Numbered from the stretch's first letter, positions 37,768-50,034 are shown. The stretch: 64,000 bases of DNA from Burkholderiaceae bacterium (GCA_030158675.1 JAOASL010000003.1:223777-287776), one strand, 5' to 3'. Notes: generated by a model not told the origin, from the letters alone. A program made the numbers and translations.

Positions 37768-39015
37768 TTAGTTGTCGAAGATCTCGAGTGGGCAGATGGT
37801 CGTGACCGCATAGTTCGGCACGTCCACTACGTTGCTGATGCGCAGGTCACAGGCAACGCTGGTCACCACATAAGCCTGTTCCTTGGTCAGGCCCTTTTCG
37901 CTCTGCAGCCATTCGATCATGGTGAGCAGCGAGTTACGCGCGGCCATCGTGACGTCGTTCGACAGCTGCGTCAGCGGCTTGATCTTCTCGCTGTCCAGAT
38001 AGCTCCACTGTGGCGGCACTTCACCGGCTTCCTTGAACGGATAGCCAACCACTGCGTGGAAGCGGTCCGGTTCCAGCTTCTTCAGTTGCGAGCCGCCTTC
38101 GAACATCGGCTGCCTGACGACCGACGCCATGCCCGGACGGATCTCGGCTTTCACCGTCACCGTGGCGCCCATCTCGATGGCCGTGCCGGCCACTTCGCCG
38201 TCGCCCTGCGCGTAGTGCACGTCACCGATGAAGAAGCCGCAGCCGTCAATGAAGCAAGGCAGCAGCAGCGTGGTGCCCTCGACCATTTGCTTGACGTCCA
38301 TGTTGCCGCCGTTCTCACGCGGCGGGATGGTACGCAGGCAGTGACCTTTGTCGCTGCCGTTCGGGCCACAGATTTCCGGCGGACGCGCGCCGGTCGGCTC
38401 CGGCGGCAGCGCAACGCCGCCGGCCTTGGCCAGCTGCGACTCGCGCTCGAGCCATTTCTGCACTTCAGGCTCGCCCGGCAGCACGCCGACCGATCCCATG
38501 AAGCCATTCATCGGGATGCGCACGCCCGGCAACTGCTCGGACACGGCTTCCATGCGGTTCAGTTTCCAGTTCGCGACGAAGGGCTCGCTGTACTTGTCAG
38601 CCAGGAAGCCGAAGCCCGGCACGATCGTGGTGTAGCCATACTCGTCCGGCTTGATGTTGATCAGCGTGACAGCCAGTACGTCACCCCGCTTGGCGCCTTC
38701 AATATGGATCGGGCCCGTCATCGGGTGAACCAGGTTCAGGTCGATTGCGGTGACATCCTTCGGCTGCGAATTGATGTTCAGGTTCGAGTCGAGCGCATCG
38801 CGCGTATGCACGATGATCAGGTCGCCCGGATTGGCGCGCGCTATCGGCTTGATATTTGGGTGATAGCGGTTGAAGCAGTTCGGGTCTTGCTCACAGTGAG
38901 CGCCCTGTTTGGTGACTTCGACAACAGTCTGGGTCTTGACGGAGGTGGTGTCGGCAAAAGCCGTCTGGGTGAGACAGGCTGCGAGCAAGACGCCCGACAG
39001 AGGTGATAAGCGCAT
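37768..39015 (-). CDS. exported acetamidase/formamidase family protein
   Basis: A 415-residue FmdA/AmdA-family protein with a Sec signal (MRLSPLSGVLLAACLTQTAFA). Family motifs visible are HPMTGPIHIEGAKRGDVLAV, GFMGSVGVLPGEPE and GCGFFIGDVHYAQGDGEVAGT. The usual enzymes are cytoplasmic amide hydrolases with a metal site; a signal peptide is unusual. Two Cys-containing segments (CEQDPNCF, CGPNGSDKGHC) may form disulfides in the periplasm. The substrate (formamide, acetamide or another short amide) is unknown. Confidence 0.88.
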   Translation of the reverse strand: MRLSPLSGVLLAACLTQTAFADTTSVKTQTVVEVTKQGAHCEQDPNCFNRYHPNIKPIARANPGDLIIVHTRDALDSNLNINSQPKDVTAIDLNLVHPMTGPIHIEGAKRGDVLAVTLINIKPDEYGYTTIVPGFGFLADKYSEPFVANWKLNRMEAVSEQLPGVRIPMNGFMGSVGVLPGEPEVQKWLERESQLAKAGGVALPPEPTGARPPEICGPNGSDKGHCLRTIPPRENGGNMDVKQMVEGTTLLLPCFIDGCGFFIGDVHYAQGDGEVAGTAIEMGATVTVKAEIRPGMASVVRQPMFEGGSQLKKLEPDRFHAVVGYPFKEAGEVPPQWSYLDSEKIKPLTQLSNDVTMAARNSLLTMIEWLQSEKGLTKEQAYVVTSVACDLRISNVVDVPNYAVTTICPLEIFDN

Positions 39016-39490
39016 GATCTACTCCGATAATTATTGTTAACAACAGGGGGATTAACAGCATTTACCCATAACTATGGTGCGACTTGCATCTGATGCCGCC
39101 TTCCACAGTGCACCATTCGGTACGATGCCTGGACGGGAAGACGCGGGGGAAAGTGTAAGTGAAAATTAAAATCCTTGCCTTTATGCAATATTAAGCCTAT
39201 TTGGCTGCCACCTCTGACTGCCGCTCGGGCAGGCAGAGCCTGGGGGCGTGCCATGCCCGGGTCGGCGCATGCCGGGCACGGAGACGCGCACGCAGCATGC
39301 CGGTCACTTTGGGCGAACGGACACTGGCAGCTTATCCGCCGCTGCCTGCGACTGGACGCCACCGGCAGGATGCCTGCGACCTTCGCGATCAGCGCATTTG
39401 ATTATTTAAAAGTGTCGGCCGGGATTCATTGTCGTTATTATCCGGTGTGAATTTTTAAACGATTCTTTCTACAACAATAAGAGACCGGTC
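39016..39490. other. 475-base divergent region between formamidase and TonB receptor genes
   Basis: No gene is supported. The palindrome TTGTTAACAA (39034-39043) lies just upstream of the formamidase start. A GC-rich structured stretch near 39240-39290 contains GTGCC...GGCAC and CCCGG...CCGGG pairings. The last 100 bases before the receptor are AT-rich, suiting a promoter. I could not match a known riboswitch. Confidence 0.5.
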
Positions 39491-41554
39491 ATGCCGATCA
39501 AGCCGAGCCCGCGCCGCGCCGCGGTCATTATTCCGATCGCCTGCGCTGTGTCGTTGGCCTGGCCGGCATCGCCGGCATTGGCCGATGATGTCCGCAGTCT
39601 GCCGCAGGTCGAGGTCGAGGCGTCGCGCTATAGCCTGCTTGGCATCGCCGACGCGGCCAGCGAGGGCGCAGCCGGTCCGGCGCAGATCGCCAGCCGTGTG
39701 GTGGCGCGTCCCGGTGAAGTGCTCGAAGTCATGCCGGGACTGATCGTCAGCCAGCACAGTGGCGAAGGCAAGGCGAACCAGTACTTCCTGCGCGGCGTTA
39801 ACCTCGACCACGGGCTCGACATCAAGCTCACGCTGGATGGCATGCCAATCAACCAGCGCAGCCATGCGCACGGGCAGGGCTGGGCCGACCTGAATCCGCT
39901 GATTCCCGAACTGATCTCGTCGCTGCATTACCGCAAGGGGCCGTATTACGCTGCCGATGGCGATTTCGCCAACGCCGGCTCGGCCGCCATCTATTACGGC
40001 GACACCCTGGAGAAAGGTATCGCCAGCGTCAGCATCGGCCAGCTGGGCCATGCGCGCTTGCTGCTGGCCGATTCGCCGAAGCTGATGGATGGTCGTCTGC
40101 TGTATGGGCTCGAACTGTCGCATCACGACGGTCCCTGGACGCACGAGGACAATTACCGCAAGCTGAACGGCCTGCTGCGCTATAGCGCGGGCACACAGGC
40201 CAACGGCTATTCGCTGACGGCGATGGCCTACAACGGGCAGTGGAACTCGACCGACCAGATTCCGTGGAATGAATACAAGCGGGGCCAGATCTCGCGCTGG
40301 GATGCGATGGACCCGAGCAGCGGCGCCAAGGCCCGCCGCTACAGCCTGTCCGGCGAATGGCGTCAATCCGATGCATCCGGCAATAATCTGCTGCAGGCTT
40401 ATGTCATTCAGAACTATCTCGACCTGTACTCGAATTTCGAATACGCGCCGTCGAGCCAGTTTAATCAGCGCGACAGCCGCGTGACCAGCGGTCTGAATGC
40501 GGCGCGCACCTGGAATGTCGACGGCCTCGGCCAGGAAGCTTTCGCGACCCTCGGGGTGCAACTGCAAAACGACAATGTATTCAACGCGCTGGCCAGCACC
40601 ACCGCGCGCGAACCGAATGCCACCTGCCTGATTCCGGGCGGCGGCTGCCGGCGCGACCACATCACTCAGTCCAGCATCGGCGTGTATGCCGAGGGCCATG
40701 TGCACTGGAGCGAAAAATTCCGCACCATCGCCGGACTGCGCGGCGACTGGTTTCGCTTCAATAACGTCGGCCAGTCGAATCCTGCCAACAGCGACGGCGT
40801 GTCCGATTTCATCGTCAGCCCGAAGCTGAACCTGGTGTTCGGGCCGTGGGACAAGACCGAGTACTACTACAGCATCGGCAATGGCTATCATTCGAACGAT
40901 GCGCGCGGCGTGACCATCGGTAGCGGTCCGCGCGCGAATGGCCTGGTGCGCACCTTCGGTCATGAGCTGGGCCTGCGCACGGAGTTCGTGCCCGGCCTGC
41001 AGACCACGCTGGCGCTGTTCCAGCTCGACAGTGCGTCCGAGATCGTCTACATCGGCGACGAAGGCCGCACCGAGGACTCGGGCCGGCGCAGCCGCCGCAT
41101 TGGCTGGGAGTTCAACAACTACTACAAGGTCAATCGCTGGCTGACGCTGGACGCCGATTTCGCGTATGCACAGGCGCGCTTCCGCGATCCGGGTGGCGCC
41201 GGCCGCTACATCGCAGGTGCGGTCGAAGGCGTCGCGTCCGTGGCGATGATCGTCGACGACGGCGGTGTCTGGAGCGGCTCGATGCAATTGCGCTATTTTG
41301 GTCCGCGCCCGCTGACCGAGGACAATGCGGTGCGCTCGGATGCCACTACCACGCTCAACGGCCGCCTGCGTTATCGGGTGGACCAGAAGACCTCGATCGA
41401 GCTGCTTGGCTTCAATCTGCTTGACAGCAAGAACTCGGCAATCGATTACTACAACGACTCGTATACCTTCAATGGCGTATCCGGCTTGGCCGGGCGTGTG
41501 TTCCATCCTGCGGAGCCGCGTAATTTTCGCCTGATGCTGGTCACGCGCTACTGA
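39491..41554 (+). CDS. TonB-dependent outer-membrane receptor
   Basis: A 687-residue receptor with a signal peptide (AAVIIPIACAVSLAWPASPALA in two halves, AAVIIPIACAVS and LAWPASPALA), a plug domain (QYFLRGVNLDHGLDIKLTLD, DGMPINQRSHAHGQGWADLN) and a beta-barrel ending in the aromatic FRLMLVTRY. A second plug-type stretch has GPYYAADGDFANAGSAAIYYG. The substrate is unknown; the neighbouring HupE-like permease suggests a metal complex. It ends convergently, overlapping the TAXI gene by 14 bases. Confidence 0.92.
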   Translation: MPIKPSPRRAAVIIPIACAVSLAWPASPALADDVRSLPQVEVEASRYSLLGIADAASEGAAGPAQIASRVVARPGEVLEVMPGLIVSQHSGEGKANQYFLRGVNLDHGLDIKLTLDGMPINQRSHAHGQGWADLNPLIPELISSLHYRKGPYYAADGDFANAGSAAIYYGDTLEKGIASVSIGQLGHARLLLADSPKLMDGRLLYGLELSHHDGPWTHEDNYRKLNGLLRYSAGTQANGYSLTAMAYNGQWNSTDQIPWNEYKRGQISRWDAMDPSSGAKARRYSLSGEWRQSDASGNNLLQAYVIQNYLDLYSNFEYAPSSQFNQRDSRVTSGLNAARTWNVDGLGQEAFATLGVQLQNDNVFNALASTTAREPNATCLIPGGGCRRDHITQSSIGVYAEGHVHWSEKFRTIAGLRGDWFRFNNVGQSNPANSDGVSDFIVSPKLNLVFGPWDKTEYYYSIGNGYHSNDARGVTIGSGPRANGLVRTFGHELGLRTEFVPGLQTTLALFQLDSASEIVYIGDEGRTEDSGRRSRRIGWEFNNYYKVNRWLTLDADFAYAQARFRDPGGAGRYIAGAVEGVASVAMIVDDGGVWSGSMQLRYFGPRPLTEDNAVRSDATTTLNGRLRYRVDQKTSIELLGFNLLDSKNSAIDYYNDSYTFNGVSGLAGRVFHPAEPRNFRLMLVTRY

Positions 41555-42932
41555 TTTCGGCCGTCTCGACCGGTTCAGGCCGCGGTTGCGCATCGAAGCG
41601 TGCGCGTACCAGACCGACATGTTCGCGCAGCACGTACAGCTGGTCGGCAAAGGCGAGCGGAAGCTGCAGGTTGTTGACCGCGTCCCGGATATCGTCCAGC
41701 CGTCGGCGCAACACGGCGCGCTCGCTGTCATCGGCCGGCTGCATCATGTCGCGCTCGATGGTCATCAGTGCGCCGTACCAGCGATAGATGCGCGAGCGCA
41801 TGCGCCAGCGGTAGAGCGGCGCGACCAGCCGCGTTGCCGGCACCACGACGATCAGCAGTGGCAGCATCAGCAGCAGGATACGATCGACCAGGCTGGCCAG
41901 CCAGAACGGCAGCCGCTTGTACAGGAAAGGCGAACCGGACGTGTAGTAGCGGCGTGCTTCTTCGCTCAGCGGTATGTCATGCTCGACTGCGGTCGGAAAC
42001 TCGCCGGCCTTACGGAACATGCCTGCCTTGCCATGTACTTCGCGCGCTGCGGCGATCAGCAGATCCGAGATCGCCGGATGCAGGTTGTCGCGCGCGATCA
42101 GTTCGACCGGCGTGCCGACCAGTTCGGTGGCCTTCGGCGGCAGGTTCATGCCGAGGTCGAAGCTGCCTTCGGGCGCAGTCAGGTGCGACAGAAAACGCAG
42201 GCGGCGCAGGTAGCCGTCGGCCTGGCGGAAGCTCATCAGCCGGATGCCGGGAACCTTCATCAGCTCGCGCGTCTTCTTGCCGCGCACCTGCTCGCTGGTG
42301 ACGAAGATCGCGTCAACCTTGCCTTCGGTCAGAGCGGCGAGAGCGTCATCGCCGTCAAGGTCGAGCAGGGTCGCGTCTTCCTTGTCCATGCCGTTTTCTT
42401 GCAGCATGCGGCGCGCCAGCACGGCAGTGCCGCTGCCATCAGGGCCGATCGCGATGCGCCGCCCTTTCAGCTGGGTCAGTCGGTCGATTTCCCGTTTGCC
42501 GCGGTAGAACACCATCATCGGCTGCACATACAGCGTGCCCAGCGACACCAGGCCGGGTGCCTTATCGTCATCCGTCAGTCCGGTTTGCACGAAACCGACA
42601 TCGGCCGCCTGGCGCGGGTCGAGCAGGGTTTTCAGGTTCTCGATCGAGCCGTCGGTCGAACGCACCTCGACCTTGATGCCATGCGCGGCGATCAACTTCG
42701 CATAGCGGTCGGCGGTGACATGGAAGCTGCTGTCTGGCGGCCCCGCCAAGATGACGACGCGGTTCGGCGGCGCGGGACGGATCAGCTTCACCGCGAGCCA
42801 GCCCAGTCCCATGGTCAGCAGCAGGATCGGAAGCAGCACGGTCAGCAGGTCGCGCCAGGAAACGGCGCGCAAGCGTGCGATCGGCCGGGTCAGCGATTTG
42901 CCCAGTTGGGGCAGGGGGCGGGAAGGGCGCAT
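41541..42932 (-). CDS. membrane-anchored TAXI-type TRAP solute-binding protein
   Basis: A 463-residue protein with an N-terminal transmembrane helix (LLTVLLPILLLTMGLGWLAV), a TAXI-type solute-binding domain (about 55-330: LAGPPDSSFHVTADRYAKLI, GRRIAIGPDGSGTAVLARRM) and a second hydrophobic segment near 340-370 (LVDRILLLMLPLLIVVVPAT), then a cytoplasmic helical tail. No TRAP permease (DctQM or DctM) is adjacent. Its role is thus uncertain; it may act as an anchored sensor or with a distant permease. Confidence 0.83.
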   Translation of the reverse strand: MRPSRPLPQLGKSLTRPIARLRAVSWRDLLTVLLPILLLTMGLGWLAVKLIRPAPPNRVVILAGPPDSSFHVTADRYAKLIAAHGIKVEVRSTDGSIENLKTLLDPRQAADVGFVQTGLTDDDKAPGLVSLGTLYVQPMMVFYRGKREIDRLTQLKGRRIAIGPDGSGTAVLARRMLQENGMDKEDATLLDLDGDDALAALTEGKVDAIFVTSEQVRGKKTRELMKVPGIRLMSFRQADGYLRRLRFLSHLTAPEGSFDLGMNLPPKATELVGTPVELIARDNLHPAISDLLIAAAREVHGKAGMFRKAGEFPTAVEHDIPLSEEARRYYTSGSPFLYKRLPFWLASLVDRILLLMLPLLIVVVPATRLVAPLYRWRMRSRIYRWYGALMTIERDMMQPADDSERAVLRRRLDDIRDAVNNLQLPLAFADQLYVLREHVGLVRARFDAQPRPEPVETAEISSA

Positions 42933-43020
42933 CGTCAGTGGATCCGTGGGATGGCGATGTCAGACATCATAGAGGATAGACCGGCAGCGCGGGAGATGGC
43001 ACGTGGCCCTGCGTAGGGCC

Positions 43021-44127
43021 TCAGCCGGTGTACTGGCTCAGCACCGATTCGATCTCGGATTTAGCGCAGTCAAGCGCCTCGACGCAGTCGGCATCCAGCT
43101 GGCCGGCGGCGGCCATCCGTCTCAGTTCGGCGAGCGCCTGCTCGTATGTCCACTGCTTCTTGTACGGGCGGGTGTGCATCAGCGCGTCAAAGATGTCGGC
43201 CACGGTCACGATGCGCGCTTCGAGCGGGATGTCCGCACTCCTCAGTCCGTTCGGATAGCCGCTACCGTCGAGGAACTCATGATGGCAGAGGACGATGTTG
43301 CGCAGGATCGTGCAGTTGGGCAGCTCTGAAATGTTGAAGTCGCCGAGGATGGTCTCGATGATCCGCATGCCCTTCTCGACATGCGTGCGCATGACCGCAT
43401 ATTCGTCGGGAGTCAGTTTGCCGGGCTTCAGCAGGATCTCGTCGGGAATGCCGATCTTGCCGATATCGTGCAGCGGCGCGAAAAAATACACGTTCTCGAC
43501 GAACTCATCATTCAGCCCGTATTTTCCTGCGACCTTCCTCGCGATCAGCCGCGAGTTGCGCGCCATTCTTTCCAGATGGGCACCGGTCTCGAAGTCGCGC
43601 AGGTTCGCCAGATCTTTCGCGACTTCAATCGAAGCCGAGATCGAGCGGATCGCCGCCAGTTCGCTCGATATCGCCATATTGATCAAGCTGGTGAACAGCA
43701 GCAGATCGCGCTGGACTTCCAGCGTGAACGCGCCCTTTTGCGTCGAATTGGCAAACAGGAAACCGAAGAACTTGCCCTCGTCATTCAGCACCGTGGTGAA
43801 CGACGACTGGTATCCCTGCGACAGCAGCCAGCTTGAGTGCTTCGAGTTCGGGACGATCGCGGCGGGGATGTCATCGATGATGCGCACCCCCTGTCCGGCT
43901 GCCAGTCGGCTCAGCGACACGCTGTCGGCCAGCTTGAATTCATATCCTGCGATCGGGGTGCCGGCACGCGTGCTGTTGATGAAGGTCTTCAGCATGTCGC
44001 TGTCGGCGTCATGGATCACGCAGGCGATCCGCTCGACGCAGGGGGCACGCTCCAGGATACGTTCGTGGATTTGGGATAAGCGCGCGCTGAGCGTGGGCGA
44101 TGGTTGTAATAATTTTAATGGATGCAT
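43021..44127 (-). CDS. GAF-HD-GYP cyclic-di-GMP phosphodiesterase-like protein
   Basis: 368 residues from ATG 44127; a longer open frame upstream is not protein-like. An N-terminal GAF-like sensor (about 20-170) is followed by an HD-GYP domain with HDIGKIGIPDEILLKPGKL and HHEFLDGSGYPNGL, both metal-binding motifs intact. It should hydrolyse c-di-GMP. It lies downstream of the hybrid kinase gene on the same strand with a gap of 137 bases. Confidence 0.9.
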   Translation of the reverse strand: MHPLKLLQPSPTLSARLSQIHERILERAPCVERIACVIHDADSDMLKTFINSTRAGTPIAGYEFKLADSVSLSRLAAGQGVRIIDDIPAAIVPNSKHSSWLLSQGYQSSFTTVLNDEGKFFGFLFANSTQKGAFTLEVQRDLLLFTSLINMAISSELAAIRSISASIEVAKDLANLRDFETGAHLERMARNSRLIARKVAGKYGLNDEFVENVYFFAPLHDIGKIGIPDEILLKPGKLTPDEYAVMRTHVEKGMRIIETILGDFNISELPNCTILRNIVLCHHEFLDGSGYPNGLRSADIPLEARIVTVADIFDALMHTRPYKKQWTYEQALAELRRMAAAGQLDADCVEALDCAKSEIESVLSQYTG

Positions 44128-44264
44128 GTATCCCCGGTGGCGGATGTGCGTCGGCCTGTTTATAGGTGTTAGCGGCCGGCAGCCGGCCGGGCTTCGCGGC
44201 CACGACCAGAGTGCGTGCCGATTATAGGGCACACGCTCGTGCGACCTCCGACGCGGGTGCGGGG

Positions 44265-47200
44265 TTACGGCTGGCGGGTGGCCAGATGCGCCGACAACAG
44301 CTGTTCCGCGGTTTCGAAGTCGAACGATTCGACCGCCTCCTTCAGTTTGCCGAACGAGTCGCCGAGTCCTGCTCGCAGCAACGGCGCCTGTTCGTCGATG
44401 ATGGACTCGGCCGCCGCATTGCCTTCGTGAAGATAGCTCGCCAGCGACTGACACAGCGTGGTGAACGCTGTGCGGTCGAAATTCATGCTGAGTTCATCGG
44501 CTTGCTGAGCCGCTGCCTGCCAGGCGCCCAGTGCGTCGAGCAGCGGCTTGAGTTGTGTGTCGAATTGATCGACCAGCGCGTTGAGCGCGTCGGCTGGCCG
44601 GCCTTCGCGAATCGCTGTCTCGAGTCGCGCCGCCAGCTGTTGCAGGTCGACTGCACCGATATTCGCGGCCACGCCCTTGCTCGTATGCGCATGTCGCTCG
44701 GCTTCCCGCCAGTCTTGCCGGGTCAGCGCGCTGCGGATATCCGCAACCGCGCCAGCCTGGCCCGACAGGTATTTTTTCAGCAGGTTCGCATACAGCGCGT
44801 GCTTGCCGAAGGCGCGCTTGAGCCCAAGCGCCATGTCGATGCCGGGCAGCGCCGCCGGCAAGCCGACGGCAGGCGTGGTCAGGTTCGCTGACATGGCGAT
44901 GGGATTGATCGTGGCGGTGGCGCGCGGCTTGATCCAGTTGAGCAAGTTCATCCACAGGTCATCCTGGTCGATCGGCTTGGCGACGTGTCCGTTCATGCCG
45001 GCTTCGATGCATTCGTCAATGTCAGAGCGCATCACATTCGCGCTCATCGCAATCACCGGCAGGTCATGCGTTTTCGGTAGCTGGCGCAGCCGCCGCGTGG
45101 CAGTCAGGCCGTCCATCACTGGCATCTGGATATCCATCAGCACCAGGTCGTACTGGCCTTCGGCCAGCTTGTCGAGTGCAATCTGTCCGTTGCCGGCGAT
45201 GTCGACAATGAGGCCGGCATCGCGCAACAGCTCGCTGGCGACTTCCTGATTCAGGTCGTTGTCTTCCACCAGCAAGAGGCGTGCGCCGGCGATGGTCGCA
45301 ACCGGATGCGCGGCCGCGCTACTGAACGACGGTGTCGTGCGCGCTCCACCGGACTCCGCTTGTGCGCTGCCGAACACTCTGACGATGCAGTCGAACAGGG
45401 TCGATCCATTGACGGGCTTGGTCAGCGCTTCGCAGATCAGCTGGTCGGTATCCAGGCTGCGCATCGCCTCAATATCGTAGGCGGTGGCCATGACGATCGG
45501 CGGTATCGCCGGCGCGTTGCGCTGATGCAGACGGCGCGCCAGTTCAATGCCATCCATTGCCGGCATTTGCCAGTCGATGATCAACAGGTCGAAGGGTTGG
45601 GCCTGACGGATCGATTCGTCGAACAGGCGCAGCGCGTCTTCGCCTCCGTCGGCTTCGACCGACCGCAATCCGATCGACAGCAGCAGGTCGTGCAGCACGC
45701 GCCTGGCGGTGCCGTTGTCGTCGACCACCAGCACGCGCTTGCCCTCAAGCTCGGAGCGTAGCAGCGCCGGCCGGGTCGTCTGCTCGGACTTTCTGATCCG
45801 GACGGTGAACCAGAAGGTCGAGCCTTTGCCGGGTTCGCTGCTGACGCCGACGCTGCCGCCCATCAGTTCGGACAGATTTTTTGCGATCGCCAGCCCGAGT
45901 CCGGTACCGCCGTAGCGGCGCGACGTGGACGTGTCCGCCTGCTGGAAGCTGCGGAACAGTTGCGACACCTGTTCTGCACTCAGGCCGATCCCGGTGTCCC
46001 TGACCGAGAATTTCAGCATGATGTCGTCGCCGCGACGTTCCAGTACGCTGACCTTCAGGTCGATCTCGCCGTGTTCGGTAAATTTGACCGCGTTATTCGT
46101 ATAGTTGATCAGCACCTGACCGATACGGAGTGGATCGCCGACCAGCGCAGGCGGAACGTCGGCGTCAATATCGACGATCACTTCCAGCCCTTTTGCCGCC
46201 GCCTTTTCAATGACGAGGTTGGTGACATTGGCCAGCACGTCCTCAAGCTGGAAAGGCACATGCTCTATCGTGACTTTGCCGGCTTCGATTTTCGAGAAGT
46301 CGAGGATGTCGTTGATCACCCCGAGCAGATGCAGGCTGGCCGAGTGAATCTTGCCCAGAAAATCGTGTTGTCTTTGAGTCAGCCCGGTCTTTTTCAGCAA
46401 GTGCCCCATGCCGATGATAGCGTTCAGCGGCGTGCGTATTTCGTGGCTCATGTTGGACAGGAAGTCCGCCTTGGTTTTGGCGCTGGCCTCGGCTTGCTCC
46501 TTCGCTTCCTGCATCGCTTCCTTCGCCTGCCGGTCTGTCGTGATGTCGTCGATGATCCAGACCACGCCCTTGTCCTTATCGTTGCGATCGATCGCGTTGC
46601 CCGTCAGGCGCGCCCAGAAGGTGCTGCCGTCGCTGCGGACGAGTCGAGCTTCGAAGCTCTGTTCGACACCCTGCCAGATGGGCTCATAGTCCCGTTCGTG
46701 TGCGCGGAATTCTTGCTGATTTTCATACATGACCGCGGTCGATCGTCCTGTCAGGGAAGACTCAGTGGCGCCCAGCATCTGTAGCAGGCGGCGGTTACAA
46801 CGCTCGAATTTCCTGCCCTTGACCAGAGCGATGCCCGAGGTCGCGGTGGCCAGGATGGCCTCCTGTTCCGCATTCGATGTGCGCAGTGCCTCCGTGGCAT
46901 GGCGCTCGGCGGTGACATCGGTGATCATCATGACAGCGCCTTTGGCGGGATCGCTTTCGTCGATGATCTTGGCCGACAGTGTGGCCCAGAAGGCTTCGCC
47001 GCCAAGGCGTTGCAGCCGGACCGTATCCTGATAGATCTCTCCGCGAGCGAGGCGTTGCCATCCTTGCTGAATCAGTGTCTCGTAATCTTCCGGATCGACG
47101 AACCACCCACGCGTCGGCTGGCCGACCTGCCGGCCGAGCGAGTAGCCAAGCATGCTGTCGGCCCGGGCATTCGCACGCAGCACTTTGTTGTCGTCGATGA

Positions 47201-48746
47201 CGGCGATGCCGATACTGGCAGCGTCGAAGATAGCCCGTTGCTCGCGCGCGGCTTTGCGCAGCTCGCCTTCGAATTGCAGCCGGTGTCCCACGTCACGCAA
47301 GGTGGTTGCGATGACTATGCCTTCCGGCGTGTCGATCGATCCGAAGCTCAGTTCGACCGGGATGGTCCTGCCGTCGCGGACAACGGCCTGGAAAATCTTC
47401 CTTTCGGTGCTTTCGATCGACGCGGCAGTCATACCCGGCCGGCTGTGCTGCTGAAGCGCGCCGCTGCCCTGCGGTACCAGCAAGTCGAATGGCTGGCCGA
47501 TCATATGCGCACGCTGGTAGCCAAAGAAAGATTCGGCCGCCAGATTGACCATGGATATTTTTCCGCCGGCATCCGAAATGATCATCGGGTCCGGTGTCGC
47601 ATCGAGCAGCGCATGAAACTGCGCTTCTCGCGCTGCGATCTTCTGTTCGTCTGCCACCCTGGCTGAAATGTCGGACAAGAAGGCGAATGAAAACGTTTCG
47701 CGCGTGCTGTCGTCCCAGACGGTGTTCCCGTACATCAGGCAGGGCAATTGTGTGCCGCCCTTTTTGCGCAGCGCGATTTCGCGCTGATAGCGACCGGACT
47801 CTGATCGCATGCCGCCTTCCACAAAGGCGCCGAAATCTCGGCCGAGCAGGCCATCGCGGCTCTCGCCGCACATCTGGCAAAACTCCGGATTGCAGTCGAC
47901 GATCAGACCGGACTCGTCGGTGACGATAAAGCCTTGCTGGGTGGTACCGATGATCACGCCGATCCGGTAACGTGAACTGGTGGCGCGTGCCATGCCCATT
48001 GATACCAGCAGTCCGGTGACAAGCAGAACGAAGGTCCACAGGCCGACGCCCCAGGCCAGGTTGGCAGCGGAAATTCCCCTCACTGGTTCGGCCACATCCA
48101 GCGGGATGAAGTATGCCGCTTCCATCGCGATGTAATGCATGCTGGAGATCGCCAGTCCGAGGATGACGCCGGCGCCGAGCGACGGAGCATGGCTCCAGTC
48201 CTTGTTGATTCTTTTTTTCAGTCGTGTGTGCAGAAAGAGCGCGCCCACGCCGAGCACGACTGCGGCTGCGATCGACAGCAGGAACAAGGCGAAATCGTAA
48301 CGAACGATGCCATCGAGCCGCGTGGCCGCCATACCGGTGTAATGCATCAGGCCGACACCACCGCCGAGAGTGGTGCCGGAGAACAGCAATCGCGTGACGG
48401 ACGGATTGTCCTGGCGGATGAATTGCAATGCCACTGCGGCGGCCAGCACCCCTGGTATCCAGGACAGCAGGGTCAGCCCGAGGTCATAGCTCACGCCGCA
48501 ATCCAGGCGGAAGGCCAGCATCCCGATGAAGTGCATCGCCCAGATGCCGCCACCGAGCATGCAGGCGCCCAGCAAGATCCACGACAGACCTCTCAGCCGG
48601 CGGGACGCGATCTCGAATGCGCAATACGATGCGAAGATCGCGATGGCGATCGAGCAGGCCACCATCACGGGTTCATACGTGTGCAGGTAGGCCTGGTCGA
48701 CCACGGCATTACCGGGCAGGAAAAATTCGCCGAATATTTTTGCCAT
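44265..48746 (-). CDS. MHYT-PAS hybrid sensor histidine kinase with two receivers and HPt
   Basis: A 1493-residue protein. The N-terminal MHYT membrane sensor (1-240) carries [14 protein letters not shown] and MHYIAME repeats, thought to bind metal and sense a diatomic gas. About four PAS domains (265-770) follow. The kinase core has [27 protein letters not shown] and GTGLGLAIA. Two receivers ([14 protein letters not shown] with [24 protein letters not shown] with [13 protein letters not shown]) and an HPt domain ([13 protein letters not shown]) form a complete phosphorelay. It is divergent from the REC-HD-GYP regulator. Confidence 0.94.
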   Translation of the reverse strand: MAKIFGEFFLPGNAVVDQAYLHTYEPVMVACSIAIAIFASYCAFEIASRRLRGLSWILLGACMLGGGIWAMHFIGMLAFRLDCGVSYDLGLTLLSWIPGVLAAAVALQFIRQDNPSVTRLLFSGTTLGGGVGLMHYTGMAATRLDGIVRYDFALFLLSIAAAVVLGVGALFLHTRLKKRINKDWSHAPSLGAGVILGLAISSMHYIAMEAAYFIPLDVAEPVRGISAANLAWGVGLWTFVLLVTGLLVSMGMARATSSRYRIGVIIGTTQQGFIVTDESGLIVDCNPEFCQMCGESRDGLLGRDFGAFVEGGMRSESGRYQREIALRKKGGTQLPCLMYGNTVWDDSTRETFSFAFLSDISARVADEQKIAAREAQFHALLDATPDPMIISDAGGKISMVNLAAESFFGYQRAHMIGQPFDLLVPQGSGALQQHSRPGMTAASIESTERKIFQAVVRDGRTIPVELSFGSIDTPEGIVIATTLRDVGHRLQFEGELRKAAREQRAIFDAASIGIAVIDDNKVLRANARADSMLGYSLGRQVGQPTRGWFVDPEDYETLIQQGWQRLARGEIYQDTVRLQRLGGEAFWATLSAKIIDESDPAKGAVMMITDVTAERHATEALRTSNAEQEAILATATSGIALVKGRKFERCNRRLLQMLGATESSLTGRSTAVMYENQQEFRAHERDYEPIWQGVEQSFEARLVRSDGSTFWARLTGNAIDRNDKDKGVVWIIDDITTDRQAKEAMQEAKEQAEASAKTKADFLSNMSHEIRTPLNAIIGMGHLLKKTGLTQRQHDFLGKIHSASLHLLGVINDILDFSKIEAGKVTIEHVPFQLEDVLANVTNLVIEKAAAKGLEVIVDIDADVPPALVGDPLRIGQVLINYTNNAVKFTEHGEIDLKVSVLERRGDDIMLKFSVRDTGIGLSAEQVSQLFRSFQQADTSTSRRYGGTGLGLAIAKNLSELMGGSVGVSSEPGKGSTFWFTVRIRKSEQTTRPALLRSELEGKRVLVVDDNGTARRVLHDLLLSIGLRSVEADGGEDALRLFDESIRQAQPFDLLIIDWQMPAMDGIELARRLHQRNAPAIPPIVMATAYDIEAMRSLDTDQLICEALTKPVNGSTLFDCIVRVFGSAQAESGGARTTPSFSSAAAHPVATIAGARLLLVEDNDLNQEVASELLRDAGLIVDIAGNGQIALDKLAEGQYDLVLMDIQMPVMDGLTATRRLRQLPKTHDLPVIAMSANVMRSDIDECIEAGMNGHVAKPIDQDDLWMNLLNWIKPRATATINPIAMSANLTTPAVGLPAALPGIDMALGLKRAFGKHALYANLLKKYLSGQAGAVADIRSALTRQDWREAERHAHTSKGVAANIGAVDLQQLAARLETAIREGRPADALNALVDQFDTQLKPLLDALGAWQAAAQQADELSMNFDRTAFTTLCQSLASYLHEGNAAAESIIDEQAPLLRAGLGDSFGKLKEAVESFDFETAEQLLSAHLATRQP

Positions 48747-48855
48747 ATAATTATATTAATTATTTATAAATATCGAATTTTTATCGATCTTTTTTTGTGC
48801 ATCATCTGACTTTATTCGCATTCGTTCCATTTATTTCCATCACCAGCCACCGACA

Positions 48856-49962
<1,107 letters not shown>

Positions 49963-50034
49963 ATGACCGTAATGAGGGCGGCTGCCTGAGCGCAGTTTGC
50001 GCTACTTGCAAATTTAACACTAATTTCACATAAG

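Noticed and set aside
44128..44264. GC-rich hairpin between the hybrid kinase and HD-GYP genes as a terminator
   Set aside because: CGGCCGGC-type pairing exists near 44171-44190 but with no T-run and several alternative pairings, so it was not listed.
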